Shown here: one piece after another, positions 44,590-52,769 of the stretch
Layout: each line of letters begins with the position of its first letter
Position numbering within the stretch: position 1 is the stretch's first letter
From: Sphingomonas sp. SUN019
GTDB lineage: Bacteria; Pseudomonadota; Alphaproteobacteria; Sphingomonadales; Sphingomonadaceae
Assembly: GCF_024758705.1 (NCBI RefSeq)
Contig: NZ_CP096971.1
Span: forward strand, 1,116,001-1,180,000
Length of the DNA stretch: 64,000 nt
Reading direction: 5' to 3'
Translations under genes and position numbers: made by a program
Notes under the pieces: model-generated
What the model was told of the DNA's origin: nothing
The model's input: the letters and a program-made list of their open reading frames with translations, nothing else
Databases searched by the model: none

Positions 44590-44621
44590 GGCCGGGTTGG
44601 AAACAACCCGGCCGCTTTTTT
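44590..44621 (+). terminator. Rho-independent terminator
   Basis: A perfect 10-bp stem (GGCCGGGTTG / CAACCCGGCC, loop GAAA) followed by GC and seven Ts. It ends the harpin-like gene's transcript. Confidence 0.95.
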
Positions 44622-44654
44622 GTTGTAACAGCAAGACTTTCACGGGAGCTTATC

Positions 44655-44963
44655 ATGATGAGAACCGGAATGCTGCTTTCGCTGGGCCTGTTTGCAGTGA
44701 CCCCGGCGCTTGCACAGGACATGCCGGGTGCAGTGGACCTTGGCGCGTTGTCGCGCACTCAAGTTCAATCATCGATGGCGGACGGATATGCGGAACGCGG
44801 TGGCGCACGATCGACGGTGCGCGCGCCCAACGGCCTCCAGATTAGCGCAAAATCGCGCGCTTACTGCGAATCGGTGCCGGGTTTGAGTGCGCGTTACGGC
44901 CCCAACAGTCCTCGCGTGACCCGGCTCGCAGCGGCTTGCCGGCAAGCGGGCTATCGCTACTGA
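44655..44963 (+). CDS. Small exported protein, unknown
   Basis: A 102-residue protein with a Sec signal peptide (residues 1-21, cleaved after ALA). The mature 81 residues hold two cysteines (RAYCESVPG, LAAACRQAG) that could form a disulfide. A good GGGAG ribosome site lies ahead of the two adjacent ATG codons. It stands between the terminator of the harpin-like gene and the convergent luxR-type gene. Family unknown. Confidence 0.6.
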   Translation: MMRTGMLLSLGLFAVTPALAQDMPGAVDLGALSRTQVQSSMADGYAERGGARSTVRAPNGLQISAKSRAYCESVPGLSARYGPNSPRVTRLAAACRQAGYRY

Positions 44964-44967
44964 CGCG

Positions 44968-45315
44968 TCAGTCCGCCGGATAGAACAATAGTCCGGCCAG
45001 CGCGGCCAGTTCGCGCATTCCGTCCAATTCCAGCTTGCGCGTGACGTTCGACAGGTGGACGCGCACGGTGTTCTCGGAAATCAGCAGCAACGTCGCGATG
45101 TCGGGGTTGGAGCGGCCCCATCCCAGAAAGCGGATGCAGGTCAGTTCCATTGGCGTCAGCTTGAGCAACGTCTCGCGGTGGCGTTTCGGGACGCGCGCCG
45201 CCTCCACCATATGCTCGCCGATCGCCACCGGTGCGGCGGATCCGGGCATCGCATCAGCCTTGCGCAGCAACTCGGCGATCGCGGCGAGGCGTTCGTCCTC
45301 GATCGCCTCGCTCAT
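44968..45315 (-). CDS. LuxR-type (GerE HTH) regulator in the T3SS operon
   Basis: A 115-residue protein. The C-terminal half is a LuxR/GerE DNA-binding domain: LLKLTPMELTCIRFLGWGRSNPDIATLL, then SENTVRVHLSNVTRKLELDGM. No receiver or autoinducer domain is present; the N-terminal 45 residues are acidic and helical. Its ATG overlaps the stop of sctT (ATGA), making it the last gene of the leftward T3SS operon. GerE-type proteins bind inverted repeats as dimers, so it is the natural candidate for the CTAATCG-N3-CGATTAG sites found next to T3SS-flanking genes. Confidence 0.82.
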   Translation of the reverse strand: MSEAIEDERLAAIAELLRKADAMPGSAAPVAIGEHMVEAARVPKRHRETLLKLTPMELTCIRFLGWGRSNPDIATLLLISENTVRVHLSNVTRKLELDGMRELAALAGLLFYPAD

Positions 45316-46088
45316 CCGCCCAGGCCCTTGAGGATCGCGTTGATCACCGCTGGGCGGCTGGCGATGTCGCGGATGATCGCGGTGATGTAGCTGCCTAGCA
45401 ACAGGAGGAGCAGGAACGTCGCTGCGAACGCCTTGATCGACAACGACAGGGTGAAGACGTTCAATTGCTGGGCGAATCTGTTCATCAGTCCCAGTCCGGC
45501 GTCGATCAGGAACAGCACCGTCAGCACGGGTGCGGCGAAAAGTGTCGCCAGCACCATCATTCGCCCGAATTCGCCCTCCACGATGCCAAGCCCGCGCGGA
45601 TCGAGCGCGGGCATCGGCGCGGCGACCGGCCACAAGGCGTAGCTTTCCATGATGACGCGCAGCAGCAGCGACAGCCCGCCCATCGACACGAACACCACCC
45701 CCGCCAGCCGTCCGAGGAACGCGCCGTTCAGCGAGGTCTGATGACCGGACAGCGGATCGACGACCTGCGCCAGCGTCGCGCCGACCTTCGTATCGATGAT
45801 CTGCCCCGCCGCCTCCAGCGCCCACAGCACCGATCCAAAGAAGAAACCGATCAGCAGCCCGACGAACACTTCCTTGATCAGGATCGTCGCCCACTGCCCC
45901 GGCCCCAGCATCGAAATATCGAGCGGCGGCTGCATCGCCAGGCTGACGACGCCAAGCGATACGAAGATCGAATTGCGCACCAATGCGGGGACAGTTTCGC
46001 TGGAGAACATCGGCAGCAGGAAAAACGTCGCCGCGACCCGCGCGGTCGCGACGCCGAGCAGCAGGACTTGATCGGCCCAGCCGTTCAC
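45312..46088 (-). CDS. sctT: T3SS export apparatus protein SctT
   Basis: A 258-residue multi-pass inner-membrane protein of the FliR/SctT family that closes the export gate with SctR and SctS. About six hydrophobic segments are visible, with the family-typical GVVSLAMQPPLDI, FVGLLIGFFFGSVLWA and DTKVGATLAQVVDPLSGHQTSL blocks. It is 7 bases downstream of sctS and ends in the ATGA overlap with the luxR gene. Confidence 0.9.
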   Translation of the reverse strand: MNGWADQVLLLGVATARVAATFFLLPMFSSETVPALVRNSIFVSLGVVSLAMQPPLDISMLGPGQWATILIKEVFVGLLIGFFFGSVLWALEAAGQIIDTKVGATLAQVVDPLSGHQTSLNGAFLGRLAGVVFVSMGGLSLLLRVIMESYALWPVAAPMPALDPRGLGIVEGEFGRMMVLATLFAAPVLTVLFLIDAGLGLMNRFAQQLNVFTLSLSIKAFAATFLLLLLLGSYITAIIRDIASRPAVINAILKGLGG

Positions 46089-46095
46089 GACCTTG

Positions 46096-46365
46096 TCACT
46101 TGCGGATCATCGCCGGGAACTCGGTAAAGATGCGGTCGCTGAACCGGTACAGCGACCCGCCGAGCAACGCCGCCGTCAGGAACAGGGTCAGCACAATCGC
46201 GAAGAACTTCACGGTATATTGCAGCGTCTGTTCCTGGATCTGCGTCGCCGCCTGGATAACCGCGACGATCAGCCCGGCGATCGCCGCGACGACGATCGGG
46301 GGCGCGGACAATACCAGCACCAGCCACAAGGCGTCATTGGTCAGGCTGACGAAATCACCGTTCAC
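46096..46365 (-). CDS. sctS: T3SS export apparatus protein SctS
   Basis: An 89-residue FliQ/SctS family protein with two transmembrane helices. The segment VLVLSAPPIVVAAIAGLIVAV and IQAATQIQEQTLQYTVKF are typical of the family; the latter lies in the cytosolic tip of the export gate. It sits 7 bases upstream of sctT and 15 bases downstream of sctR, the order found in nearly all T3SS and flagellar loci. Confidence 0.92.
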   Translation of the reverse strand: MNGDFVSLTNDALWLVLVLSAPPIVVAAIAGLIVAVIQAATQIQEQTLQYTVKFFAIVLTLFLTAALLGGSLYRFSDRIFTEFPAMIRK

Positions 46366-46380
46366 GCCGCCGCCCCCGCG

Positions 46381-47067
46381 CTACACATAACTCAGCACCA
46401 GTCCGTGACTCAGCTTCACCCATCCATCGACCAGCACGAACAGCAGCAACTTGAACGGCAGCGATATCGTCGTGGGGGACAGCATCATCATCCCCATCGC
46501 GAGCAATATGTTCGAAATCACCAGGTCGATGACCAGGAACGGCAGGAAGATCAGGAATCCGATCTGGAACGCGAGACTCAGTTCACGCACCACGAACGCC
46601 GGGATCACGACGATGAAGTCGCGGTCGGTCATCTCCGCGGCGCGGTTCGGGTCGCCGACGCGTTGCGCCGTCTTCAGGAAGAAACCACGCTCGGTCGGGC
46701 TGCTGTGCTTCAGCAGGAATCCGCGCAACGGTTCCTTCCCCGCCTCGATCGAATTCAGCATCGTGTTGGTGGACGACAACGCGCCGCCGCCCTCCTGCAT
46801 CTGCATCTGCTGTTGCGCGGGGTTCTGCGCGATGGCGTCCTGCATCTGCTGCCCTACCGGATACATGACGTAGAGCGTCAGGATCAGCGAAAGGCCGTTC
46901 AGCACGATGTTCGGCGGCACCTGCTGCAGGCCCAGCGCGTTGCGCAACAGGCTGAGCACCACGACGATTTTCGTGAAGCTGGTCACCATCACCGCAAAGA
47001 ACGGCGCGATGGCGAGCGCGATGACGACGACGAGCGCGGAGCCCGGCGTGAAGGTCGACAGGTCCAT
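46381..47067 (-). CDS. sctR: T3SS export apparatus protein SctR
   Basis: A 228-residue FliP/SctR family protein. Hydrophobic helices at both ends flank a large loop (residues about 78-140) rich in Gln/Met (NPAQQQMQMQE). The family block SFTKIVVVLSLLRNALGLQQVPPN and the C-terminal FQIGFLIFLPFLVIDLVISN are clear. It forms the pentameric core of the export gate with SctS and SctT. The ORF lies 5 bases after sctQ. Confidence 0.94.
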   Translation of the reverse strand: MDLSTFTPGSALVVVIALAIAPFFAVMVTSFTKIVVVLSLLRNALGLQQVPPNIVLNGLSLILTLYVMYPVGQQMQDAIAQNPAQQQMQMQEGGGALSSTNTMLNSIEAGKEPLRGFLLKHSSPTERGFFLKTAQRVGDPNRAAEMTDRDFIVVIPAFVVRELSLAFQIGFLIFLPFLVIDLVISNILLAMGMMMLSPTTISLPFKLLLFVLVDGWVKLSHGLVLSYV

Positions 47068-47072
47068 CGGCC

Positions 47073-48077
47073 TTAGCTCTTGGTTTCGTTGTCGGCGACG
47101 ACAGTGGTGAAGAGGACGCCGAAACCCTCCCCCACCGCCACCAGTTCGCCGCTGCCGATCAGCGTGCCGCCAGCGATCACGCGGACCGCGAGCGTGCCGT
47201 TGCCCGCCGGCAGCGGCAACACGCTGCCACCGCCAAGCGCGGCGACTTCACTGGCCGACACCATCGCGCCATCGATCTCTATGACGGTCGGCACGCGCAG
47301 TTCATCCCAATCGATGGGCTGTGTGTCGGATGCGGGCGCGATCGGTTCGCGCCCCGCGGCGGGGTCTTCGACGATATCATTCTGCAACGTCATATTTCCC
47401 CTGATAAGATCGATCCGCCCGGCAACCGCAGGCCCGCGCCCCGGCAGCTTCACCCGCGCCACCAACGGGCGCAGGCCGAGCAGCATCATGTCGCCCGCCC
47501 TGATCGTGGCGACGCGAATCGCACGCAGCGGCGGGCCGTTAAACGTCGCCGTCCAGCGCCAGCGCAGCGCGCCAAGCGAAGACGGGATGACCGGTGGTAA
47601 CACCGGCGCCGCGACCGGCCCCTCGGGCGGAAACGCGACGAGCAGGCGGTGGCGGACGGCCCCGCCCGCGCCATGAGCATCGATACGCAACAGGATGGAA
47701 TCCGAGGGATCGGACGTATCGAGCCCGTCGGGAAAGAGTTCTGCGCCCAACGCCGCTTCGATCGCCACGACCAGAGGTTCGATCCTGGCGAGCAGCGCCG
47801 CGGCGACCGCAGGATCGGGGCCTTCATGGCCGCGCGCCAGCCGCGCCAGCGCGCCATCGACAAGCAGCGGCGCGAGATAGACCGGCGCGCCGTCAGCGCG
47901 GAAACGTATCCACGCCGCGGCCGCGCGGCGGTCGCGCTCGAACGCGACCCGCGCCGTAAGCGTATCGTCGTCGACCGCACGCGCGGTCAGCGCGGCGATC
48001 AACTGCGTCTGGCGTTCGGCGCGGCCTGCGTCGATCGAGCGAAGCCGGTCGCGAAGCGGTGCGTGATGGCGGCTCAT
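47073..48077 (-). CDS. sctQ: T3SS cytoplasmic ring protein SctQ
   Basis: A 334-residue protein of the YscQ/HrcQ type. The C-terminal about 75 residues form a SpoA (surface presentation of antigens) domain: PTVIEIDGAMVSASEVAALG, then LPLPAGNGTLAVRVIAGGTLIGSGELV and GFGVLFTTVV. The N-terminal part is divergent and Ala/Arg-rich, as usual. It forms the sorting platform with SctK, SctL and SctN. It overlaps the FliO-like gene by four bases. Confidence 0.85.
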   Translation of the reverse strand: MSRHHAPLRDRLRSIDAGRAERQTQLIAALTARAVDDDTLTARVAFERDRRAAAAWIRFRADGAPVYLAPLLVDGALARLARGHEGPDPAVAAALLARIEPLVVAIEAALGAELFPDGLDTSDPSDSILLRIDAHGAGGAVRHRLLVAFPPEGPVAAPVLPPVIPSSLGALRWRWTATFNGPPLRAIRVATIRAGDMMLLGLRPLVARVKLPGRGPAVAGRIDLIRGNMTLQNDIVEDPAAGREPIAPASDTQPIDWDELRVPTVIEIDGAMVSASEVAALGGGSVLPLPAGNGTLAVRVIAGGTLIGSGELVAVGEGFGVLFTTVVADNETKS

Positions 48078-48397
48078 GCGTCACGCTCCGTTACGCTATC
48101 CGGCGGCGGCGCAGACCCCGCACCCCAGTTCTTCAATAAATTCACCGATCCCGCGGACACGCCGATCAGCATCAATTCGCCCTCCGCCTCGACCAGCATG
48201 AGCCGTTCGCGCTGCCCGACCGCGAGCGCGCGAACGAAGCGCAACTGCCGGGTGGGGTTGCCCTCGCGCCGACCCATCCCGCGCTCCTGCCACTGGCGCA
48301 GGAATTTCAGGCACACCCAGGCCAGGCCCAGCACGACCGCCAGCGCGATCACCATGCCGAGCAGCCCGGACAACGCGGTGCCGATCGTCGAATCCAT
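48074..48397 (-). CDS. FliO-like protein in a T3SS locus
   Basis: A 107-residue protein with one N-terminal transmembrane helix (about residues 8-30: LLGMVIALAVVLGLAWVCL) followed by a cytosolic domain LRFVRALAVGQRERLMLVEAEGELMLIGVSAGSVNLLKNW, broken here by family hallmarks of FliO (GQRERLMLVEAEG, LIGVSAGSVNLL). FliO helps assemble the FliP gate in flagella and is not a usual injectisome part. It sits between sctQ and sctU, overlapping the former and abutting the latter, so it clearly belongs to this operon. Confidence 0.8.
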   Translation of the reverse strand: MDSTIGTALSGLLGMVIALAVVLGLAWVCLKFLRQWQERGMGRREGNPTRQLRFVRALAVGQRERLMLVEAEGELMLIGVSAGSVNLLKNWGAGSAPPPDSVTERDA

Positions 48398-49549
48398 TTA
48401 GTTGCTCTCCTGAAGCGTTCGTTCGCCGAGATCTGTGTTGTTGGGCGCGTCGCCGGTGCGGACCTTCTTCGCCCACAGGATGATCTGCGCGATCGCCTCG
48501 AACATGTCGCGCGGGATCACGTCGTCGACCGCGGCGTCTTCATACAATTTGCGCGCGACGGGGACGTGGCGGATGATCGGCACGCCAGCCTCTTCCGCCG
48601 CCTCGCGCATCGCCTGCGCCAGCGGGCCTTCGCCCTTGGCGGTCACCACCGGCACCGGGCAGCTTTCGATGTCATAGTCGATCGCGATCGCAATGTGGGT
48701 CGGGTTGACGACCAGCACGTTCGCACCGCGCGCCGCGCCGACCGAATTCTGGTTCGCCCATTCCTCGTGCAGCTGGCGGCGATTGCCCTTGATCAGCGGA
48801 TCGCCCTCGTTTTCCTTCGATTCCTGCCGGATGTCGCGCATCGACATACGCATCTTCTTCAGGAAGCTGTGCTTCTGCCAGCCGAGATCGAGCACCGCGA
48901 CCATCAGGAATACCGCGAAGGTCCACAGCAACGCCGATCGCACCAGTTCGCCGGTGAACGACAGCACCGACGCAGCGGCCGCGCGCCCGTCGCTCTCGGC
49001 GGCGGGCTGGAGCAAGGGGCCGGTCTTTTCCAGGATATCGGCCAGCGATCCGCGCAGCACCAGCCAGATGACAAAGACGATCAGCACCGCCTTTGCGATC
49101 GTCTTCAGCAGCTCGATCAGATTGTCCATGCTGAACATCTTCTTCAACCCCTCCACGGGGTTCAGCTTGCTCAGTTCGGGCTTCATCTTCTCGGTGGTGA
49201 AGACGCCGCCCGCTTGCAGAAATTCGGCCAGCACGCCGGTGATCGCAGCCGGGATCAAGGCGACGGCGGAAATGGCGAGCAGCGCGAACAGCGCACTCCA
49301 GCCGAGCGACTTGGCGGACAGCACAAAGGGCTGATCGGAGGCGATGATGACGAAGCCCTGGTCGAACAAGGCTGCGATCCGCGTCCCCGCGAAGCCCGCG
49401 CCGAACACCAGCACGATCAGCCACACGAACAAGGTCGCGGTCGCCGTCACATCCTTGGACTTGGCGACGTCGCCTTTCTTGCGCGCATCGGCCAGCCGCT
49501 TCGGTGTCGGCTTCTCCGTCTTGTCGCCGCCGTCGTTCTTTCCGGCCAC
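48398..49549 (-). CDS. sctU: T3SS switch protein SctU
   Basis: A 383-residue FlhB/SctU family protein. The N terminus DKTEKPTPKRLADARKKGDV is typical. Four transmembrane helices lie between residues about 30 and 210. The cytosolic domain carries the autocleavage site NPTH (VVNPTHIAIAIDYD), then PVVTAKGEGPLAQAMREAAE and IRHVPVARKLYEDAAV. It switches export specificity. It is the first gene of the leftward operon and slightly longer than average at the C terminus. Confidence 0.94.
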   Translation of the reverse strand: MAGKNDGGDKTEKPTPKRLADARKKGDVAKSKDVTATATLFVWLIVLVFGAGFAGTRIAALFDQGFVIIASDQPFVLSAKSLGWSALFALLAISAVALIPAAITGVLAEFLQAGGVFTTEKMKPELSKLNPVEGLKKMFSMDNLIELLKTIAKAVLIVFVIWLVLRGSLADILEKTGPLLQPAAESDGRAAAASVLSFTGELVRSALLWTFAVFLMVAVLDLGWQKHSFLKKMRMSMRDIRQESKENEGDPLIKGNRRQLHEEWANQNSVGAARGANVLVVNPTHIAIAIDYDIESCPVPVVTAKGEGPLAQAMREAAEEAGVPIIRHVPVARKLYEDAAVDDVIPRDMFEAIAQIILWAKKVRTGDAPNNTDLGERTLQESN

Positions 49550-50038
49550 TGGGCGCTCCGATTGATGAGCCGGATGGGCGCACGGTGGCGCGCATCCGGC
49601 ACGTTTCGCGCCAGGACGATCGTCTTCGTCAGCCAGGGCGGTGAACCGCCCGTATGAAGTCGTACCGCAGGACCCGTTTGCGTGTTCGACGTCATGATAA
49701 TCGGGGCGAAAACAACCTATGTCAATTCGTCGGACCCGTAACGATCCGTCAGAAAACTGTCATTGTACAACGCGATATGGGGGGCGACTCAGACGGAACG
49801 CCAGCTTTTCCGCGGGTCGCCGAAATGTTGCTGCGTGGCATTAACCAGACACATTCCGGCCGCATTTCAGGACAAGCCGCCCAAATAGCACGACCAGTCG
49901 AAGAGACGCGGGTTCCATCTAACGCGTTGATGTTGCATCAGGTTGGGGCCGGGCGATCGTCGCCCGTATCGCAGGACCCCGCGGTAACCAGAACGACTCA
50001 TGCCGGATTCAGGCGTGGGTGCGAAGGAGCGGTGGTCC
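49550..50038. promoter_or_regulatory. Divergent promoter region between the two T3SS operons
   Basis: About 490 bases without a convincing gene. It contains a short dyad GGGCGGT-GA-ACCGCCC (49635-49650), a palindrome TTGTACAA (49763-49770), and two degenerate copies of the inverted-repeat core: ATAATCG-GGG-CGAAAAC (49697-49713) and CCAGTCG-AAG-AGACGCG (49894-49910). Both T3SS operons start from its edges, so it must hold their promoters; which of these elements matter is not known. Confidence 0.5.
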
Positions 50039-50758
50039 ATGTCGAAGCGTCGGATCAAGATTGACGGGTTTTTGCCACTGACTGGCGTGGTGCTGACTGC
50101 GTCCGTGGCGTTCTATGCCGTCCCGGCCAGCGCGGGCACCTGCGAAGGCGGCGCATTCGGCGGACGATTTAGTGAAGCCGCCAAGCTTTGCGGCGCCCCC
50201 GCCGCGGCCAATCCCACCTCGTTCACGCCAGCATCCGCGGTCGTCGTGCCGGAAAGCTCGGGACCGGTGTCGATCTCCATGCCTGGCTATCGCAAGCGCC
50301 TCGCCGCAGCGGTCCGCCAGGTGCAAAGGTCAGGCGGAGCCAGCAACGACGCGCTCGTCGCCGCAATCGGCCATCGCTACCGGATCGATCCTCACCTGCT
50401 TGCCTCGATGGTCACCGCTGAATCGGCGGGCAATCCACGCGCCGTATCGAACAAGGGCGCGCTCGGTCTGATGCAGGTGATGCCGGGCACCGCGCGCAGC
50501 CTCGGCGTGCGCGATCCGCGCGCTTTGCTCAACGATCGCGGCCTCGCGCTCAGCACGGGTGCGGCATATCTCAAGCAGCTCCAGCGCCAGTTCGGCAACA
50601 ACGTGCCGCTGGTGGTCGCGGCGTATAACGCCGGCCCCGGCGCGGTCGTGAAGTACAAGGGCATCCCGCGCTACCGCGAAACGCAGGGGTACGTCGGCAA
50701 GGTGATGTCGCGCTATGCCGCCTCGCGTAGCGGCACCGTCTCCGGCGCGGCGCGCTAG
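50039..50758 (+). CDS. Lytic transglycosylase of the T3SS operon
   Basis: A 239-residue exported protein: signal peptide (residues about 1-34, ending VPASAG), a variable middle, then a goose-lysozyme-type SLT domain. The catalytic Glu is in VTAESAGNPRAVSNKGALGL, followed by MQVMPGTARSLG and VAAYNAGPGAVVKYKG. It would open peptidoglycan for assembly of the needle complex, as IagB/VirB1-type proteins do. ATG 50039 has AAGGAG ahead. It leads the rightward operon; its stop overlaps the sctV ribosome site. Confidence 0.85.
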   Translation: MSKRRIKIDGFLPLTGVVLTASVAFYAVPASAGTCEGGAFGGRFSEAAKLCGAPAAANPTSFTPASAVVVPESSGPVSISMPGYRKRLAAAVRQVQRSGGASNDALVAAIGHRYRIDPHLLASMVTAESAGNPRAVSNKGALGLMQVMPGTARSLGVRDPRALLNDRGLALSTGAAYLKQLQRQFGNNVPLVVAAYNAGPGAVVKYKGIPRYRETQGYVGKVMSRYAASRSGTVSGAAR

Positions 50759-50768
50759 GAGCCCGGGC

Positions 50769-52757
50769 ATGAGCGTCCAACGCTATCTTGCCAGCAGCGG
50801 CGCTGCGCTGCCGACCAGGCTGTCGGCGCGGATCGCCGACCTCGTCCTGGTCGTGGGCGTGGTCGCGATCGTCGCATTGATGATCCTGCCGCTGCCGACG
50901 CTGCTGATCGATACGTTGGTCGCGGTGAACATCACGTTCGGCATGATGCTGCTGCTGACCACGCTCTACATCCGCAATTCGCTCGATTTCTCGTCATTCC
51001 CGTCGATCCTGCTGGTGTCGACATTGTTCCGGCTCGCGCTCTCGATCGCGACGACGCGCATGATCCTGACCGAGGGGCACGCGGGGCACATCATCCAGAC
51101 CTTCGGCAAGATGGTCGCGGGCGGCAACATCGTCGTCGGGCTGGTGGTATTCCTGATCATCACCGTCGTGCAGTTCATCGTCATCGCCAAGGGCGCGGAG
51201 CGTGTCGCCGAAGTCGCCGCGCGCTTCAGCCTCGATTCGATGCCGGGCAAGCAATTGTCGATCGACAGCGACCTGCGGTCCGGGCTGATCGACAAGGACG
51301 AGGCGCGCCGCCGCCGCCGCGTGCTGGAACTGGAATCGAAGCTCCACGGCAGCTTGGATGGCGCGATGAAGTTCGTGAAGGGCGACGCGATCGCCTCGAT
51401 CGTGATCGTCGTCGTCAATCTGATCGGCGGCCTGGCCATCGGCGTCATGCAACAGGGCATGGAGATGGGCGCCGCAACCCAGAAATATTCGATCCTGACG
51501 ATCGGCGAAGGACTGGTCGCGCAGATCCCCGCGCTGCTCGGCGCGATGGCCGCGGGCCTGATGGTCACGCGTTCGACCGACGAGGAGAATGACGCGAACC
51601 TGGGACAGGCGATCCACCGCCAGCTTTCGGCCAATCCGCGCGTGCTGATCTTCGTCGGCGCGATCTGTTTTCTGATGGCGCTCGTGCCGGGTTTCCCAGC
51701 GGCGGTGTTCCTGGGGCTTGGAGCCGCATCTTTGTTGTCGGGCGCATTCATGCACCCGCGCCTCGCTCCGCACATGATCCGCCACGCCGGCCCGCTGCGC
51801 AAGGTCATCGCGCGCGGCAAGGAAGCGCCGCAACCGACCACCCTGCTCGCCGAACCCGCCGCGCCGAAGCCGGTCGTGCCGTTGCTGCTTCAACTGTCTG
51901 GTCCGCAGCCGCCCGCGGTCGAAAGCCAGGCGATGGCCGCTGCACTGGCAGAGATGCTGGAGCGGCTGCAATATCGCTCCGGCGTGCCGCTGCCGCGGCT
52001 CGCGATCCATTTCCTCGCGCCGGGCGAGCGCCCGGCATGGCAGTTGCTGGCCTACGAATTGCCCGTCGGTCACGGCGAACGCTCTGACGCCGCGGCCTTG
52101 GTCGCCGCGATCGAAGCGGTGATCCGTCGCAACCTGCCGCGTTTCCTGGGCGTGCAGGAGGCGGTAACGCTGCTCAATCGCATCGGCGAGGATTATCCTG
52201 AAGTCGTCAAGGAGGCCGTTCGCGCGATCCCCGCCGCCAAGATTGCCGAAGTGCTCCGCCGCCTCGCCGAGGAAGAAGTGCCTTTGCGCAACATGCGCGA
52301 CGTGCTGGAAGGGCTGACCGAGGCCGCGCAGTCCGAACGCGAGACGCCGCGCCTGACCGACATGACGCGCATCGCGCTGAAACGCTATCTGCTCGATTCG
52401 GCCGCGCCCGAGGGGCAGGTCCGCGCGCTCGTCGTCACGCCCGAACTCGAGGCGATGGTGCGCGATGCGACGCGCGTCGTCGATGGTGTCGAGCGGCTCG
52501 CGATCCAGCCCGACGTCGCGCAGGCGCTGGTCGAGACGATCGCCGCCCTCGCGCAGGAAACCGGCGCCAACGCCGTCGTCACCTCGTTCGAGGTGCGGCG
52601 CGCGATGCGCAAGCTTATCGAGCCCGATCTGTTCGATCTTCCGGTGCTCGCCTTCAACGAACTGTCGTCGATGACCCGCCTGGATGTGGTGGGTCAGATC
52701 GGGCTGCCGCCATCGGCGCTCGGGCATGACGACCAGCCGGCCGCAATGGCCGAATAA
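50769..52757 (+). CDS. sctV: T3SS export gate protein SctV
   Basis: A 662-residue FlhA/SctV family protein. About seven or eight transmembrane helices span residues 20-345. The FHIPEP-family blocks FPSILLVSTLFRLALSIATT, VQFIVIAKGAERVAEVAARF and GLIDKDEARRRR are clear, followed by a linker and a cytosolic domain from about residue 375 that forms the nonameric ring. ATG 50769 follows the upstream stop by 10 bases with TAGGAG. It is 12 bases ahead of the secretin gene. Confidence 0.95.
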   Translation: MSVQRYLASSGAALPTRLSARIADLVLVVGVVAIVALMILPLPTLLIDTLVAVNITFGMMLLLTTLYIRNSLDFSSFPSILLVSTLFRLALSIATTRMILTEGHAGHIIQTFGKMVAGGNIVVGLVVFLIITVVQFIVIAKGAERVAEVAARFSLDSMPGKQLSIDSDLRSGLIDKDEARRRRRVLELESKLHGSLDGAMKFVKGDAIASIVIVVVNLIGGLAIGVMQQGMEMGAATQKYSILTIGEGLVAQIPALLGAMAAGLMVTRSTDEENDANLGQAIHRQLSANPRVLIFVGAICFLMALVPGFPAAVFLGLGAASLLSGAFMHPRLAPHMIRHAGPLRKVIARGKEAPQPTTLLAEPAAPKPVVPLLLQLSGPQPPAVESQAMAAALAEMLERLQYRSGVPLPRLAIHFLAPGERPAWQLLAYELPVGHGERSDAAALVAAIEAVIRRNLPRFLGVQEAVTLLNRIGEDYPEVVKEAVRAIPAAKIAEVLRRLAEEEVPLRNMRDVLEGLTEAAQSERETPRLTDMTRIALKRYLLDSAAPEGQVRALVVTPELEAMVRDATRVVDGVERLAIQPDVAQALVETIAALAQETGANAVVTSFEVRRAMRKLIEPDLFDLPVLAFNELSSMTRLDVVGQIGLPPSALGHDDQPAAMAE

Positions 52758-52769
52758 CGGGGATAACAG

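Noticed and set aside
49654..50064. A 136-codon frame in the divergent T3SS promoter region
   Set aside because: Its composition is not coding-like, there is no ribosome site, and it overlaps the start of the transglycosylase gene.
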